From Qipengyuania soli (GTDB lineage: Bacteria > Pseudomonadota > Alphaproteobacteria > Sphingomonadales > Sphingomonadaceae): a stretch of 64,000 bases of DNA. The translations under genes were made by a program, and so were the position numbers. Shown here in pieces: positions 54,256 through 63,077 of this stretch (position 1 is its first letter; every line of letters starts with the position of its first letter). The notes beneath the pieces were generated by a model. It had not been told where the DNA came from, searched no databases, and worked only from the letters and a program-made list of their open reading frames with translations. Where the stretch lies: contig NZ_CP064654.1 in the NCBI RefSeq assembly GCF_015529805.1, positions 1,116,001-1,180,000 of the forward strand, given 5' to 3'.

Positions 54256-55134
54256 GTGAACTATATCGCCACCCTGCGCGATCAATTGCAGGAGATGGGG
54301 GAAGGCTTCGTCGAAAGCTTGCCCGCACTCGCTATTGCAGTCTTCGTCCTTTTCCTGACCTGGATTACGGCGCGCTTCGCCGTGCGCATCTCTGACATGT
54401 TGGTCGGACGGACCGACATCCGTGCCAGCCTCAAGACGCTTGTCGATACGCTGGTGCGCCTGTCGATCTGGGTTTTCGGCATCTTCGTGGCCGCAGTCGT
54501 AGTCATCCCTGAGCTTACCCCCGCAAGCCTGCTTGCTGGCCTAGGCATAGGTGCGGTGGCGATCGGCTTTGCGTTTCAGGACATTTTCGAGAATTTTCTT
54601 GCCGGCGTACTGATCATGGTGCGGGAGAAAATGCGCATCGGCGACGTGATCGAATGCGAAGGCATTACCGGCAAGGTCGAACACATAAACATGCGCGAAA
54701 CGCACGTCCGCAAGCTCTCGGGCGAGCTGACGATCGTACCGAACTCCATACTTTTCAAGAACCCGGTGAAGATCCTCACCGACGTCGACCAGCGCCGGCA
54801 CGAGATCGTCGTCGGGGTCAGTTACGATACCAATCTCGACCATGCCGCCGACATCATCCGCCGTGCAGTGGAAGGCGTCGATGTGGTGCTTGCAAGCAAG
54901 GGGGTCGACATTTTTGCGCACGAGTTCAACGCGAGCTCGGTAGACTTCCTGGTGCGGTGGTGGGCCGGATCGACACCGCGCTCGGGTTGGGAGAGCAAGG
55001 ACAAGGTCGTCCGCGCTATCAAGTCGGCGCTCGACGAAGCGCACATCGAGATTCCCTTCCCCTACATCACCCACACTTTCAAAGAGACCGTACCGGTCAG
55101 CCAACTGGGTGACATGCGCAAGAAGACCCCTTAG
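54256..55134 (+). CDS. mscS: Small-conductance mechanosensitive channel (MscS family)
   Basis: Inner-membrane channel that opens on hypo-osmotic stretch. The 292-residue protein has three helices; the pore-lining TM3 shows L-G-I-G-A-V-A-I-G-F-A-F-Q-D-I-F-E-N-F-L-A-G-V split across the signature. A cytoplasmic beta domain (E-C-E-G-I-T-G-K-V-E-H-I-N) and the C-terminal alpha/beta part follow. I start at GTG 54256 with GGGAG upstream; the TTG at 54229 is possible. Confidence 0.92.
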   Translation: MNYIATLRDQLQEMGEGFVESLPALAIAVFVLFLTWITARFAVRISDMLVGRTDIRASLKTLVDTLVRLSIWVFGIFVAAVVVIPELTPASLLAGLGIGAVAIGFAFQDIFENFLAGVLIMVREKMRIGDVIECEGITGKVEHINMRETHVRKLSGELTIVPNSILFKNPVKILTDVDQRRHEIVVGVSYDTNLDHAADIIRRAVEGVDVVLASKGVDIFAHEFNASSVDFLVRWWAGSTPRSGWESKDKVVRAIKSALDEAHIEIPFPYITHTFKETVPVSQLGDMRKKTP

Positions 55135-55179
55135 GGTTTCTTTTCGAGACTGGGTTGTCCGGTTGAGGGAGAAACGCCG

Positions 55180-56094
55180 ATGGACATCCTTCGCACACCC
55201 GCCGATCGTTTCGCCGACCTGCCCGATTATCCCTTTGCCGAGCACTGGTTCGAGGTCGACCTTGGCCACGGACTGACCGCACGCCAGCACTATGTGGACG
55301 AGGGACCTAAGGAAGCGCCGCCCGTGTTGCTCCTCCATGGCGAGCCGAGCTGGTCGTTTCTCTACCGCAAGATGATCCCGATCCTGGTCGATGCCGGTTT
55401 TCGTGTGCTCGCCCCCGACCTCATCGGCTTCGGCAAGAGCGACAAACCGGACGACATTTCATTCTACACCTATGCCCGCCATGTCGAATGGCTGAAACAA
55501 TGGCGCAACGCCGTCGAGCCTCGCCCCGCCGCGCTATTCTGCCAGGATTGGGGCAGCCTGCTAGGCCTGCGCATGGTGGGACAGGAGCCGGATCGCTTCA
55601 CCTGCGTGGTTGCGAGCAACGCTGCCCTCCCCACCGGCGGCAAGGTCTCCGACGGGTTCACGGCATGGCGCGAATTTGCGCGCAGTTCTCCCGAGTTCGC
55701 AATCGGCGGAATCCTCCAGAGGGCGACACAGACCGAGCTGAGCGACGCAGAGGTTGCGGCATATGATGCCCCCTTCCCCGATGAGCCAAGCAAGGCCGGA
55801 GCGCGAGCCTTTCCGCAGCTCGTGCCGGTCGAGGACGGGATGGACGGAATTGCCGACAATCTGGAGGCGTGGAAAGGGCTCGAGGCATTCAGCGGTCCCT
55901 TCCTGACCCTGTTCGGCGAGGATGATCCGGTCCTGGGAGCGGGTGGCCCCATGCTGAGCAAGCGCATCAAGGGTGCCGAGGGTCAGCCGCACGCAATGCT
56001 GACCCGGTGCGGGCATTTCAGCCAGGAGGACCGGCCCGTCGAACTTGCCCAAGGGATCATCGACATGGCCCGCAAGGCCGGCCATCTCGCTTGA
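55180..56094 (+). CDS. dhmA: Haloalkane dehalogenase, subfamily I
   Basis: An alpha/beta hydrolase that replaces a halogen on an alkane by hydroxyl. The 304 residues keep the full active site: oxyanion motif H-G-E-P-S-W-S-F-L-Y, nucleophile D123 with halide-binding W124 (C-Q-D-W-G-S), the second halide tryptophan W163 (D-G-F-T-A-W, equal to W175 of Xanthobacter DhlA), acid D249 (G-E-D-D-P-V-L-G) and H279 (C-G-H-F). The cap contains Y-D-A-P-F-P-D as in DhlA. GGGAG lies upstream of the ATG. Coupled to an MFS transporter. Confidence 0.93.
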   Translation: MDILRTPADRFADLPDYPFAEHWFEVDLGHGLTARQHYVDEGPKEAPPVLLLHGEPSWSFLYRKMIPILVDAGFRVLAPDLIGFGKSDKPDDISFYTYARHVEWLKQWRNAVEPRPAALFCQDWGSLLGLRMVGQEPDRFTCVVASNAALPTGGKVSDGFTAWREFARSSPEFAIGGILQRATQTELSDAEVAAYDAPFPDEPSKAGARAFPQLVPVEDGMDGIADNLEAWKGLEAFSGPFLTLFGEDDPVLGAGGPMLSKRIKGAEGQPHAMLTRCGHFSQEDRPVELAQGIIDMARKAGHLA

Positions 56095-57269
56095 ACGAAG
56101 CCTCCCACCTCACCAAACGGCAGGAAATCGCCCTGGCAATTGCCTCGGGCGCGGTGGTGGCCAATGCCTATTACATTCACCCGATCATCGGCGAGGTCGC
56201 CGATCATTTCGGAGTGAGCCATGCGCGTATCGGTCTGGTGCCGGCGCTCAACCAGATCGCCCTTGCCCTCGGCATTTTCCTGCTTCTGCCGCTGGGCGAT
56301 CGCTTGTCCAATCGCCGCCTCGCGACAATCTGCGTGACCGGGCAGACGCTGTCGATGGTCGCGATGACGCTGGCGCAGGACTTTGCGCTGTTCGTCGCCG
56401 GATCGACGCTGCTCGGATTCTTCACGATCACCCCTTACCTGCTGCCCGCCTATGCCTCGAAGCGAGTAGCGCCCGAAAGGCTCGGCCACGTCACAGCGCT
56501 GATCGCTTCAGGGGCTGTTCTCGGCATCTTGCTTGCACGGGTCGGGGCTGGCGTCCTCGCAGAGCACTTCGGCTGGCATACAGTCTATTGGATTGCGACG
56601 GGTCTGATGGTGGCCGTCACGCTGATGCTTCCTCGCATCATGGAGGCCCGCGAGGCGGGAGCAGTCGCGCACGGGAGCTACCCGGCGCTGCTGAAGTCGG
56701 TCTTTCCCATAGTGCGAACGCACACCGAAGTTCTCTTGTCTGGCGCGATCCAGTCGCTCAATTTCGGGCAGTTCGTCGCCATGTGGCTCGGGCTGTCGCT
56801 TTACCTGACTTCGCCGGAGATGGGGTACGGCACCGACACGGTAGGATATCTCGCGGGTATCGCGGCGGTTAGCGTCTTCTCGACCCCACGCCTCGGCCGC
56901 TGGGCGGATCGTGTCGGACCACGCAAGGCGCGCTCCATGTTCGCGCTGCTGCAGCTTTGCGGGATCTGCCTACTCTGGCCCCTCGGCGGTTCGATTATCA
57001 CTCTCCTCCTGCCGTTATTCGTCACCAATCTCGTTGGCCCCGGCATAGACGTGACCAGTCGGATGACCTTCCTCTCGCTCCAACCGGAAGTTCGAACCAG
57101 GCTCACCACTGCCTACGTTGTGTTGATGTTTTCGGGTGCAGGCCTCGCCAGTTTCGCGGGCACGGCAACATACGATCGCTTTGGCTGGACCGGCACGTGC
57201 CTACTGCTGGTGGGAATGTCCCTGCTGCTCAGCGCCTTGGCCAGCTATGCAAGGCGGCTGGGCAGATAG
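56091..57269 (+). CDS. MFS transporter coupled to the dehalogenase
   Basis: A 392-residue carrier with about 12 membrane helices, of the drug/metabolite MFS type (D-R-L-S-N-R-R in the 2-3 loop, G-R-W-A-D-R-V-G-P-R-K-A-R in the 8-9 loop). Start is a TTG at 56091 overlapping the dehalogenase stop (TTGA); the upstream frame is an Arg/Pro-rich shadow of the dehalogenase. The coupling suggests uptake or export of a substrate or product of that enzyme, which is inference. Confidence 0.87.
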   Translation: MNEASHLTKRQEIALAIASGAVVANAYYIHPIIGEVADHFGVSHARIGLVPALNQIALALGIFLLLPLGDRLSNRRLATICVTGQTLSMVAMTLAQDFALFVAGSTLLGFFTITPYLLPAYASKRVAPERLGHVTALIASGAVLGILLARVGAGVLAEHFGWHTVYWIATGLMVAVTLMLPRIMEAREAGAVAHGSYPALLKSVFPIVRTHTEVLLSGAIQSLNFGQFVAMWLGLSLYLTSPEMGYGTDTVGYLAGIAAVSVFSTPRLGRWADRVGPRKARSMFALLQLCGICLLWPLGGSIITLLLPLFVTNLVGPGIDVTSRMTFLSLQPEVRTRLTTAYVVLMFSGAGLASFAGTATYDRFGWTGTCLLLVGMSLLLSALASYARRLGR

Positions 57270-57279
57270 ACCAAGGAAA

Positions 57280-57356
57280 TGGTGCGCCCGACAGGATTCG
57301 AACCTGTGGCCCCCAGATTAGGAATCTGGTGCTCTATCCTGCTGAGCTACGGGCGC
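57280..57356 (-). tRNA. tRNA-Arg (anticodon CCU)
   Basis: Minus-strand class I tRNA of 77 bases with encoded CCA. Acceptor GCGCCCG pairs with CGGGCGC; the D-arm has TAGCTCAGCAGGATAGAG; the anticodon stem CCAGA/TCTGG encloses TTCCTAA (anticodon CCT); the T-arm is ACAGGTTCGAATCCTGT. Reads AGG arginine codons. Confidence 0.97.
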
Positions 57357-57393
57357 CCCCGGCCCCCTATAGCGGCTGGGAAAGCAGAAACAA

Positions 57394-57846
57394 TCAGTTG
57401 AGTTCTTCGGGCGGTGCGACCGGGAACAGCAAAGGGGCGACGGCAATGCCTTCCGCCAGCATCTCCTCGGCCTCTTCCTTCGAAGCCTGGCCGTGGATCG
57501 GCGCTTCGTCTGCTTCTCCGTAGTGCATTGACCGCGCCTTTTCGGCGAAGTCCGCGCCAACCCAGGTGGATTTTTCGAGAGCTTTCGCCTGCGCCTCGGC
57601 CAGGGCCTTCAGCGCCTGCTTCACCTCGGCCGGCATTTCCCCGCGTACCATCTGCGTCGATTGCTCGGCCCGCGTATTCCCCTTGGCGGGAACCGCAGGA
57701 GCCATGGGCGCCTTGTCGACCTGTGACGAACCGCATGCCGGGCAAGTGACCAGCCCCCGCCCCTGCTGGGAACTGTAATCACCGGACGAGCCGAACCAGC
57801 CCTCGAAACGATGGCCTTCGCTGCAGCAGAGGTCGAATACGATCAT
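57394..57846 (-). CDS. DUF1178 family protein
   Basis: A 150-residue protein starting M-I-V-F-D-L-C-C-S-E-G-H-R-F-E-G-W-F with C-P-A-C-G-S further on; the cysteines could hold a zinc ion (Cys7/Cys8 and the C-x-x-C). The C-terminal half is helical and charged. The family is widespread in alphaproteobacteria and uncharacterised. It lies 8 bases after the nitrilase-like gene and is probably its co-transcribed partner. Confidence 0.9.
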   Translation of the reverse strand: MIVFDLCCSEGHRFEGWFGSSGDYSSQQGRGLVTCPACGSSQVDKAPMAPAVPAKGNTRAEQSTQMVRGEMPAEVKQALKALAEAQAKALEKSTWVGADFAEKARSMHYGEADEAPIHGQASKEEAEEMLAEGIAVAPLLFPVAPPEELN

Positions 57847-57854
57847 CGTGGCGC

Positions 57855-58673
57855 CTATTTGGCGATCTCACGCCGGTTGGCAAGGCTGGGAACCTGAGTG
57901 CGCACCTCGGCGATCCGGCCGAGGTCGATCTCCGCAAAGCCAATTCCCGAGTGCTCGCCCCCCATGTCGAGAAGTACGTCGCCCCAAGGATCCACCACCA
58001 GGCTGTGGCCAAACGTTTGCCGCCCATCCTCGTGTTCGCCGACCTGCGCTGCCGCAACGACGAAGGCGCTGGCTTCGATTGCCCGCGCCCGCTGCATGAC
58101 ATGCCAGTGCGCCTTCCCCGTGGGCACGGTGAAGGCGGCAGGGATGGCAATGACATCGCACAGGCGGTTGCCGAGTGCCTCGAACAGGGCAGGAAAGCGC
58201 AGGTCATAGCAGATGGTCAGGCCCAGGCGTCCAACCGGCGTATCCTCGACCACGACCACCTGGTCGCCAGGCTTGTAGGCGTTCGATTCCCGCCAGCTCT
58301 CGCCCGTGGCCAGGTCGACATCGAACATGTGCATCTTGTCGTAACGGGCCACTACCTCGCCTTGCCCGTTCACTACGAAAGCCCTGTTTGCCCAGCGCCC
58401 GTCCTCGGCAATCACCGCCAATGATCCGATAGACACCCAAATCCCCGTCGCCGCCGCTGCCTCGCGCACTGCCGCGAGGCTGGGGTTCTGGTTTTCGGGC
58501 ACGATGGACGAGGCGCCTCGCGCGCGATTGCGATCCAGCAGTCCCGACATTTCGGGGGTGAATAGCATCGATGCACCCTCCCCTGCTGCCTGCCGGACCG
58601 CCTCGCCCAGATCACGTGCATTCGCCACGGGATCGATGCCCGTGTTCATCTGGAAGAGCGCTATCCGCGTCAC
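57855..58673 (-). CDS. Carbon-nitrogen hydrolase (nitrilase superfamily, Nit-like amidase)
   Basis: A 272-residue amidase with the E-K-C triad: E41 in L-F-T-P-E-M-S-G, K in Y-D-K-M-H-M-F-D, and C in L-T-I-C-Y-D-L-R-F-P. The last two segments match the Nit1/omega-amidase branch, where members deamidate glutathione or omega-amides; a deaminated-glutathione amidase role is plausible next to the glutaredoxin gene, which abuts it directly. Confidence 0.92.
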   Translation of the reverse strand: MTRIALFQMNTGIDPVANARDLGEAVRQAAGEGASMLFTPEMSGLLDRNRARGASSIVPENQNPSLAAVREAAAATGIWVSIGSLAVIAEDGRWANRAFVVNGQGEVVARYDKMHMFDVDLATGESWRESNAYKPGDQVVVVEDTPVGRLGLTICYDLRFPALFEALGNRLCDVIAIPAAFTVPTGKAHWHVMQRARAIEASAFVVAAAQVGEHEDGRQTFGHSLVVDPWGDVLLDMGGEHSGIGFAEIDLGRIAEVRTQVPSLANRREIAK

Positions 58674-58937
58674 TCAGGCTTCCAGCATCGCATCCAGCTT
58701 GCCCTCTCGCTCGAGGGCATGGAGGTCATCCGACCCGCCGACGTGGATATCGCCTATGAAAATCTGCGGGACGGTCATCGCACCCGGTGCGCGTTCCAGC
58801 ATTTCGGAACGCTTGGGACCGCCCATGGTGATGTCATGCTCGGTGTAATCTACCCCCTTCTGGTCGAGCAGCCGCTTGGCGCGGAAGCAATAACCACAGC
58901 CGAACTTGGTGTAGATGACGACAGGGGGATGACTCAT
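58674..58937 (-). CDS. grxC: Glutaredoxin 3
   Basis: An 87-residue thiol-disulfide oxidoreductase with the redox site C14-G-Y-C17, T-V-P-Q-I-F-I and G-G-S-D-D-L, the glutathione-binding residues. Reduced by glutathione. ATG at 58937, GAGGTCATGC precedes it. First gene of the grxC-nitrilase-DUF1178 transcript, an order seen in many alphaproteobacteria. Confidence 0.95.
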   Translation of the reverse strand: MSHPPVVIYTKFGCGYCFRAKRLLDQKGVDYTEHDITMGGPKRSEMLERAPGAMTVPQIFIGDIHVGGSDDLHALEREGKLDAMLEA

Positions 58938-58982
58938 GCATGACCTCGCAGTTTGTCTCTGAGCTAGTGCGCCACTTCACGT

Positions 58983-59010
58983 CTTGAAAGACATTTCGCC
59001 TCGCCTATCT
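58983..59010 (+). promoter_or_regulatory. Sigma-32 (RpoH)-like promoter of the small heat-shock gene
   Basis: CTTGAAA (58983-58989), a 14-base spacer, then CCTATCT (59004-59010), close to the alphaproteobacterial RpoH pattern CTTGAA...C-Y-T-A-T-n-T. It lies 88 bases before the Hsp20 start, as expected for heat induction. Confidence 0.6.
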
Positions 59011-59097
59011 CGAAGGTGCCGTTGCAGGCTGCAGCGGCGACGGGGTGCCAAAACGGGCCCCGCCATGATGAATCGCTCAAAGAGAGGATTTGTTTCG

Positions 59098-59568
59098 ATG
59101 AACCGTATGGACTTTACCCCCTATCGTCGTTCCACCGTCGGCTTCGACCGCCTGTTCGACCTGATGGAGCGCCAGGCGCGCAACGCCGGTGGCGACAACT
59201 ACCCCCCCTTCAACATCGAGCGTCGCGGTGACGACGAATATCGCATCACTCTTGCGGTGGCCGGTTTCCGTCCTGCCGACCTCGACATCACCGCCCAGCA
59301 GAACCTGCTTACGATCCAGGGCAAGAAGCGCGATGAAACCGCCGAAGGCGAGATGCTGCACATCGGCATCGCCAACCGCGGCTTCGAACGACGCTTCGAA
59401 CTGGCCGACTATGTACGCGTCGATAATGCCGACCTCGCCGACGGTCTTCTGATCATCGATCTGGTGCGCGAAGTGCCGGAAGCGATGAAGCCGAAGAAGG
59501 TCATGATCGGCGCGCAGAAGACGCTCGAGGTGGTGAAGGACGAGGACGACGGCTCCAAGGCCGCCTGA
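59098..59568 (+). CDS. Small heat-shock protein (Hsp20 / IbpA type)
   Basis: ATP-independent holdase chaperone. The 156 residues contain an alpha-crystallin domain (about 35-125: Y-P-P-F-N-I-E, Y-R-I-T-L-A-V-A-G-F, L-T-I-Q-G-K-K) and the N-terminal Y-R-R-S-T-V-G-F-D-R-L-F-D of the IbpA class. The C-terminal I-x-I/V oligomer motif is weak. ATG at 59098 follows AGAGAGGA; earlier in-frame starts lie inside the promoter region. A strong hairpin ends the transcript. Confidence 0.94.
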   Translation: MNRMDFTPYRRSTVGFDRLFDLMERQARNAGGDNYPPFNIERRGDDEYRITLAVAGFRPADLDITAQQNLLTIQGKKRDETAEGEMLHIGIANRGFERRFELADYVRVDNADLADGLLIIDLVREVPEAMKPKKVMIGAQKTLEVVKDEDDGSKAA

Positions 59569-59603
59569 GCCTCAGTCTCCGACCAAGATCGTTGGAATCA
59601 ATA

Positions 59604-59629
59604 GGGGGCGGAACCGAGGTTCCGCCCCC
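59604..59629. terminator. Strong GC hairpin after hsp20
   Basis: GGGGGCGGAACC faces GGTTCCGCCCCC with only GA between, a 12-bp perfect inverted repeat 35 bases after the hsp20 stop. No T-run follows on the plus strand, so it may act as an RNA 3' stabiliser or factor-aided terminator. Confidence 0.6.
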
Positions 59630-59731
59630 GCGACGCATAACGCCGCCAAGCCCCAAAATCGGCCGTCCGGGTCGCAGAAGACAACCGGCTTCGAGGCAAG
59701 CCCACCGCTCTTTGGCGTTGCTAATGTCTCG

Positions 59732-59769
59732 AAAGCCCACGCAAATTTGCGTCAGCAATGCCGGGCTTT
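59732..59769. terminator. Nested palindrome with terminator-like end
   Basis: ACGCAAATTTGCGT (59739-59752), a perfect 14-bp palindrome, is enclosed by AAAGCCC (59732-59738) and GGGCTTT (59763-59769). On the plus strand the right arm runs into TTTT. It may end a short transcript from this region, or serve pyrG on the other strand. Confidence 0.45.
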
Positions 59770-59900
59770 TGCCCCAGATATGTCAAAAGATAAACCCGCA
59801 AACCGGCGGAAAACTGCCGTTTGTCGCATGGTTACAAGTGTTTTCAGACTGACCCCAACCAAATCAGTGACTTGGGAGAGGAGTTACTTCCAAAAAGTTT

Positions 59901-61535
59901 CTAAACGAGACGCGCCTGTTCCAACGCAGCCCTGACGAATCCAGCGAAAAGCGGGTGGGGATCGAAGGGTTTGGATTTCAATTCCGGATGGAATTGCACC
60001 CCCACGAACCATGGGTGGTCAGGACGCTCGACGATCTCCGGAAGAAGCCCGTCGGGAGACATGCCCGAGAAGATAAGGCCCTGCTTTTCCAGCGGAGCCA
60101 TGTAGGCACCGTTGACCTCGTAGCGGTGACGGTGGCGCTCCGAAATCGTGGTGGCTCCCCCATAGATGGTGGAAACGTGGCTGTTGGCAGTAAGCTTCGC
60201 TTCGTAAGCGCCCAGGCGCATTGTCCCGCCAAGGTCCCCGCCGGCTTCCCGGGTCTGGAGCCCCTCCTGCGTCATCCATTCGGTAATGATGCCAACCACC
60301 GGCTCGCTCGTTTCGCCGAACTCGGTGGAGCTTGCCTTATCGAAGCCGGCCGCACGAGCCCCTTCGATGCAGGCCATCTGCATTCCGAGACAGATCCCGA
60401 AGAACGGAACATTGCGCTCACGCGCAAAGCGCACCGCAGCGATCTTGCCCTCGCTTCCGCGTTCACCGAATCCGCCTGGCACGAGGATCGCGTGCATCGG
60501 TTCGAGCTGGGCGGCGATGTCGCTGTCTCCCTGCTCGAAGATTTCCGCATCGATCCAGTTGATGTTGACCTTCACCCGGTTGGCCATGCCGCCATGGACG
60601 AGCGCCTCGTTGAGCGACTTGTAGGCGTCCTGAAGGCCGACATACTTGCCGACCACGCCGATGGTGACCTCGCCCTCGGGGTTCTGATGGCGATCGACGA
60701 CGTCGTACCAGCGCGACAGGTCGGGTTCGGGCGCGTCGGTGATGCCGAACCCACGCAGCACTTCGCTGTCGAGACCTTCCGCGTGGTATTGCAGCGGGAC
60801 CGAGTAGATAGAAGGCGCGTCGAGGGCCGGGATTACCGCTTCCTTGCGGACGTTGCAGAAGTTGGCGATCTTCTGGCGCTCGCCGTCCGGTATCGGATGC
60901 TCGGCGCGGCACAGCAGCACGTCGGGCTTGATGCCCAGGCTGGCCAGCTCACGGACCGAGTGCTGGGTCGGCTTGGTCTTCAACTCGCCCGCAGCCTTGA
61001 TGTAGGGGACCAGCGTCACATGGACGCTCAGCGACTGCAGTGGCTCTAGCTCGTTCCTCAGCTGGCGAATCGCCTCCATGAAAGGAAGGCTTTCGATGTC
61101 ACCGACCGTACCGCCGATCTCGCAAAGGATGAAATCGTGGTCGCCCTGGTCGGCGAGCGCGAATTCCTTGATCGCATCGGTGACGTGCGGGACCACCTGC
61201 ACCGTCGCGCCGAGGTAATCGCCGCGGCGTTCCTTGGCGATGATCTGCTGGTAGATCCGGCCCGAAGTGACGTTGTCGCCCTGGTGCGCAGAAACGCCCG
61301 TGAAACGCTCGTAATGGCCGAGGTCGAGGTCGGTCTCCGCTCCGTCGTCGGTCACATAGACCTCGCCGTGCTGATAGGGACTCATCGTCCCGGGATCCAC
61401 GTTAAGGTAGGGATCGAACTTACGAATGCGGACCTTGTAGCCGCGCGCCTGGAGGAGGGCAGCAAGCGATGCTGCCATCAGACCTTTGCCAAGCGAGGAG
61501 ACCACGCCGCCGGTGATGAAAATATACCGCGCCAT
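59901..61535 (-). CDS. pyrG: CTP synthase
   Basis: Makes CTP from UTP, ATP and glutamine. The 544 residues have the amidoligase domain ([11 protein letters not shown] near the start; [11 protein letters not shown]) and a class I glutaminase with nucleophile C in F-G-I-C-L-G-M-Q and the H/E pair in G-V-Q-F-H-P-E. ATG at 61535. secG and tpiA lie upstream on the same strand, a common alphaproteobacterial order. Confidence 0.97.
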   Translation of the reverse strand: MARYIFITGGVVSSLGKGLMAASLAALLQARGYKVRIRKFDPYLNVDPGTMSPYQHGEVYVTDDGAETDLDLGHYERFTGVSAHQGDNVTSGRIYQQIIAKERRGDYLGATVQVVPHVTDAIKEFALADQGDHDFILCEIGGTVGDIESLPFMEAIRQLRNELEPLQSLSVHVTLVPYIKAAGELKTKPTQHSVRELASLGIKPDVLLCRAEHPIPDGERQKIANFCNVRKEAVIPALDAPSIYSVPLQYHAEGLDSEVLRGFGITDAPEPDLSRWYDVVDRHQNPEGEVTIGVVGKYVGLQDAYKSLNEALVHGGMANRVKVNINWIDAEIFEQGDSDIAAQLEPMHAILVPGGFGERGSEGKIAAVRFARERNVPFFGICLGMQMACIEGARAAGFDKASSTEFGETSEPVVGIITEWMTQEGLQTREAGGDLGGTMRLGAYEAKLTANSHVSTIYGGATTISERHRHRYEVNGAYMAPLEKQGLIFSGMSPDGLLPEIVERPDHPWFVGVQFHPELKSKPFDPHPLFAGFVRAALEQARLV

Positions 61536-61590
61536 GGGAGTCGGGCCTTAAGCTGAGGATTGGAGTCGGGGCAAGCGCAAAGCCATGCGA

Positions 61591-61614
61591 ATTGCGCCGC
61601 ATTTGCGGCGCAAT
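61591..61614. terminator. Perfect hairpin between secG and pyrG
   Basis: ATTGCGCCGC pairs with GCGGCGCAAT around a 4-base loop (ATTT), 25 bases after the secG stop and 56 bases before pyrG on the minus strand. There is no long T-run, so partial termination or leader control of pyrG are both possible. Confidence 0.6.
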
Positions 61615-61638
61615 CCACAATTCGCGCTGCGGTTGTGG

Positions 61639-62022
61639 TTATTCGGCTACGTCGGCCAGCGGATCGGCGGCCGGAGCAGTCTCTGCTGCCGCAGGAGCGG
61701 TCGCCGGCTGCTCGCCGGTGGTTGCCGCGCCGAGCGGATCGACCGGCTGCGATGGTGCAACCGCTCGATCAAGAGTCGATTCGAGGCTGTTGTTGCCCGA
61801 GTTCTTCACTGCGACTGCAGCAAGGGCGATCGACAGAACAACGAAGAGAATGGCCAGCCAGCGGGTCGAGCGGGTAAGGAAATCCGCCGCGCCGCGCGCG
61901 CTCAGCATGCCCGATGGGCTACCGCCGATGCCAAGGCCGCCGCCTTCCGAGCGCTGCATCAGGATAACACCGACAAGAGCGGCTGCGACGATCGCCTGGA
62001 GGACGGTGAGAAACAGAAACAT
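61639..62022 (-). CDS. secG: Preprotein translocase subunit SecG
   Basis: Small subunit of the SecYEG channel. The 127-residue protein has two helices (about 2-20 and 52-72) and the SecG loop M-Q-R-S-E-G-G-G-L-G-I-G-G. The C-terminal 50 residues are an Ala/Pro-rich extension common in sphingomonads. It lies between tpiA and pyrG, as in many proteobacteria. Confidence 0.94.
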   Translation of the reverse strand: MFLFLTVLQAIVAAALVGVILMQRSEGGGLGIGGSPSGMLSARGAADFLTRSTRWLAILFVVLSIALAAVAVKNSGNNSLESTLDRAVAPSQPVDPLGAATTGEQPATAPAAAETAPAADPLADVAE

Positions 62023-62112
62023 CGAAAGGGGTACTCTTCAAGAATTCGGATCAGTCGCGCATCTAGGCGCGCACGAGCGAAACGACAAGGCCGTGCGGCC
62101 CTGCCGCCCCGA

Positions 62113-62874
62113 TCAGGCCTCTTCGGCTTCGGAAGCGCCGACGACGATGCCGAGGAAGCTCTCGGCGCTGAGGCTAGCGCCGCCAACGAGTGCCCCGCCG
62201 ACTTCCGGCGTCGAAAGAATTTCGCGCGCATTCTCGGGCTTCACCGAACCGCCGTAGAGGATGCGGACCTGTGCGGAGACATCCTCGCCATAGGTATTGT
62301 CGAGAAGCGCACGGATGGCTCGGTGCATCGCCTCGATGTCCTGTGCAGTGGCGGTGCGTCCTGTGCCGATCGCCCAGATCGGTTCGTAGGCGATGGTCAG
62401 GCGCTCCGCCGGGTCACCGAACGCCGGCAACGCAGACTTGAGCTGGCGCAGAACGAAGTCCTCCGCATCTCCGGCATCTCGGGTTTCCAGCGTTTCGCCG
62501 CAGCAAAGGATGACCCGAAGACCCGCTTCCAGGGCTGATTCGATCTTGGCGTTGATGAGCTTGTTAGTCTCGCCGTGGTCCTGGCGACGCTCACTGTGTC
62601 CGAGAATTACGAACTTCGCTCCCGCGTCAGCCAGCATGGATGCGGCGATGTCGCCGGTGTGCGCACCTTCTGCTCCGGGATGGCAGTCCTGCGCGCCGAT
62701 GCCGATCTGCTCAGCTTCGCGGTGGACCGCATGAATCAGCGTGTAGGGAGGAGCCAGAGCGACCTCGACCTTCATGTAGCGCTGTGCAGCGCGGTCAATG
62801 GCGCGCGCTTCCGACAGCATGGCGCGCGTGCCGTTCATTTTCCAATTGCCAACGATGTAGGGCCGTTCGGCCAT
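62113..62874 (-). CDS. tpiA: Triosephosphate isomerase
   Basis: Interconverts dihydroxyacetone phosphate and glyceraldehyde 3-phosphate. The 253-residue barrel has K in N-W-K-M-N-G, H in L-G-H-S-E-R-R and the catalytic E in A-Y-E-P-I-W-A-I-G-T-G, plus the phosphate loop Y-G-G-S-V. Start ATG 62874. First gene of tpiA-secG-pyrG; divergent from the ppiD-like gene. Confidence 0.97.
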   Translation of the reverse strand: MAERPYIVGNWKMNGTRAMLSEARAIDRAAQRYMKVEVALAPPYTLIHAVHREAEQIGIGAQDCHPGAEGAHTGDIAASMLADAGAKFVILGHSERRQDHGETNKLINAKIESALEAGLRVILCCGETLETRDAGDAEDFVLRQLKSALPAFGDPAERLTIAYEPIWAIGTGRTATAQDIEAMHRAIRALLDNTYGEDVSAQVRILYGGSVKPENAREILSTPEVGGALVGGASLSAESFLGIVVGASEAEEA

Positions 62875-63077
62875 TGCGAATTCCTGCGATGAATGGATGT
62901 TTGCGGTCCGCTATAGGGGCCAAGGTGTAGGCTTCGCTAGACAAGCTTTGTTTGCGCGTCAAAACCCTTTCGCACCTGTTGCGGGGAGGTCGCAGGGCGG
63001 ATAAAGCGCCCACTCGACGAAGGGCCGCTCGCACATGGGAAGCCCGCCAATCAAGCTTACGGGATCGCCCGCAGACC

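Larger units (their letters stand above)
59569..59900. other. 332-bp structured intergenic region between hsp20 and pyrG
   Basis: No convincing protein gene: the only longer frame (59592-59852) is proline/arginine-rich and crosses all three structures. The region contains the hsp20 hairpin (59604-59629), a 14-bp palindrome nested in a 7-bp inverted repeat (59732-59769) and a bulged inverted repeat (59799-59823), followed by an A/T-richer stretch. It could hold a small RNA or just two terminators. Confidence 0.5.

Noticed and set aside
59592-59852. 86-codon frame in the hsp20-pyrG gap
   Set aside because: Starts before the hsp20 hairpin and runs through three inverted repeats; proline/arginine-rich with no ribosome-binding site.
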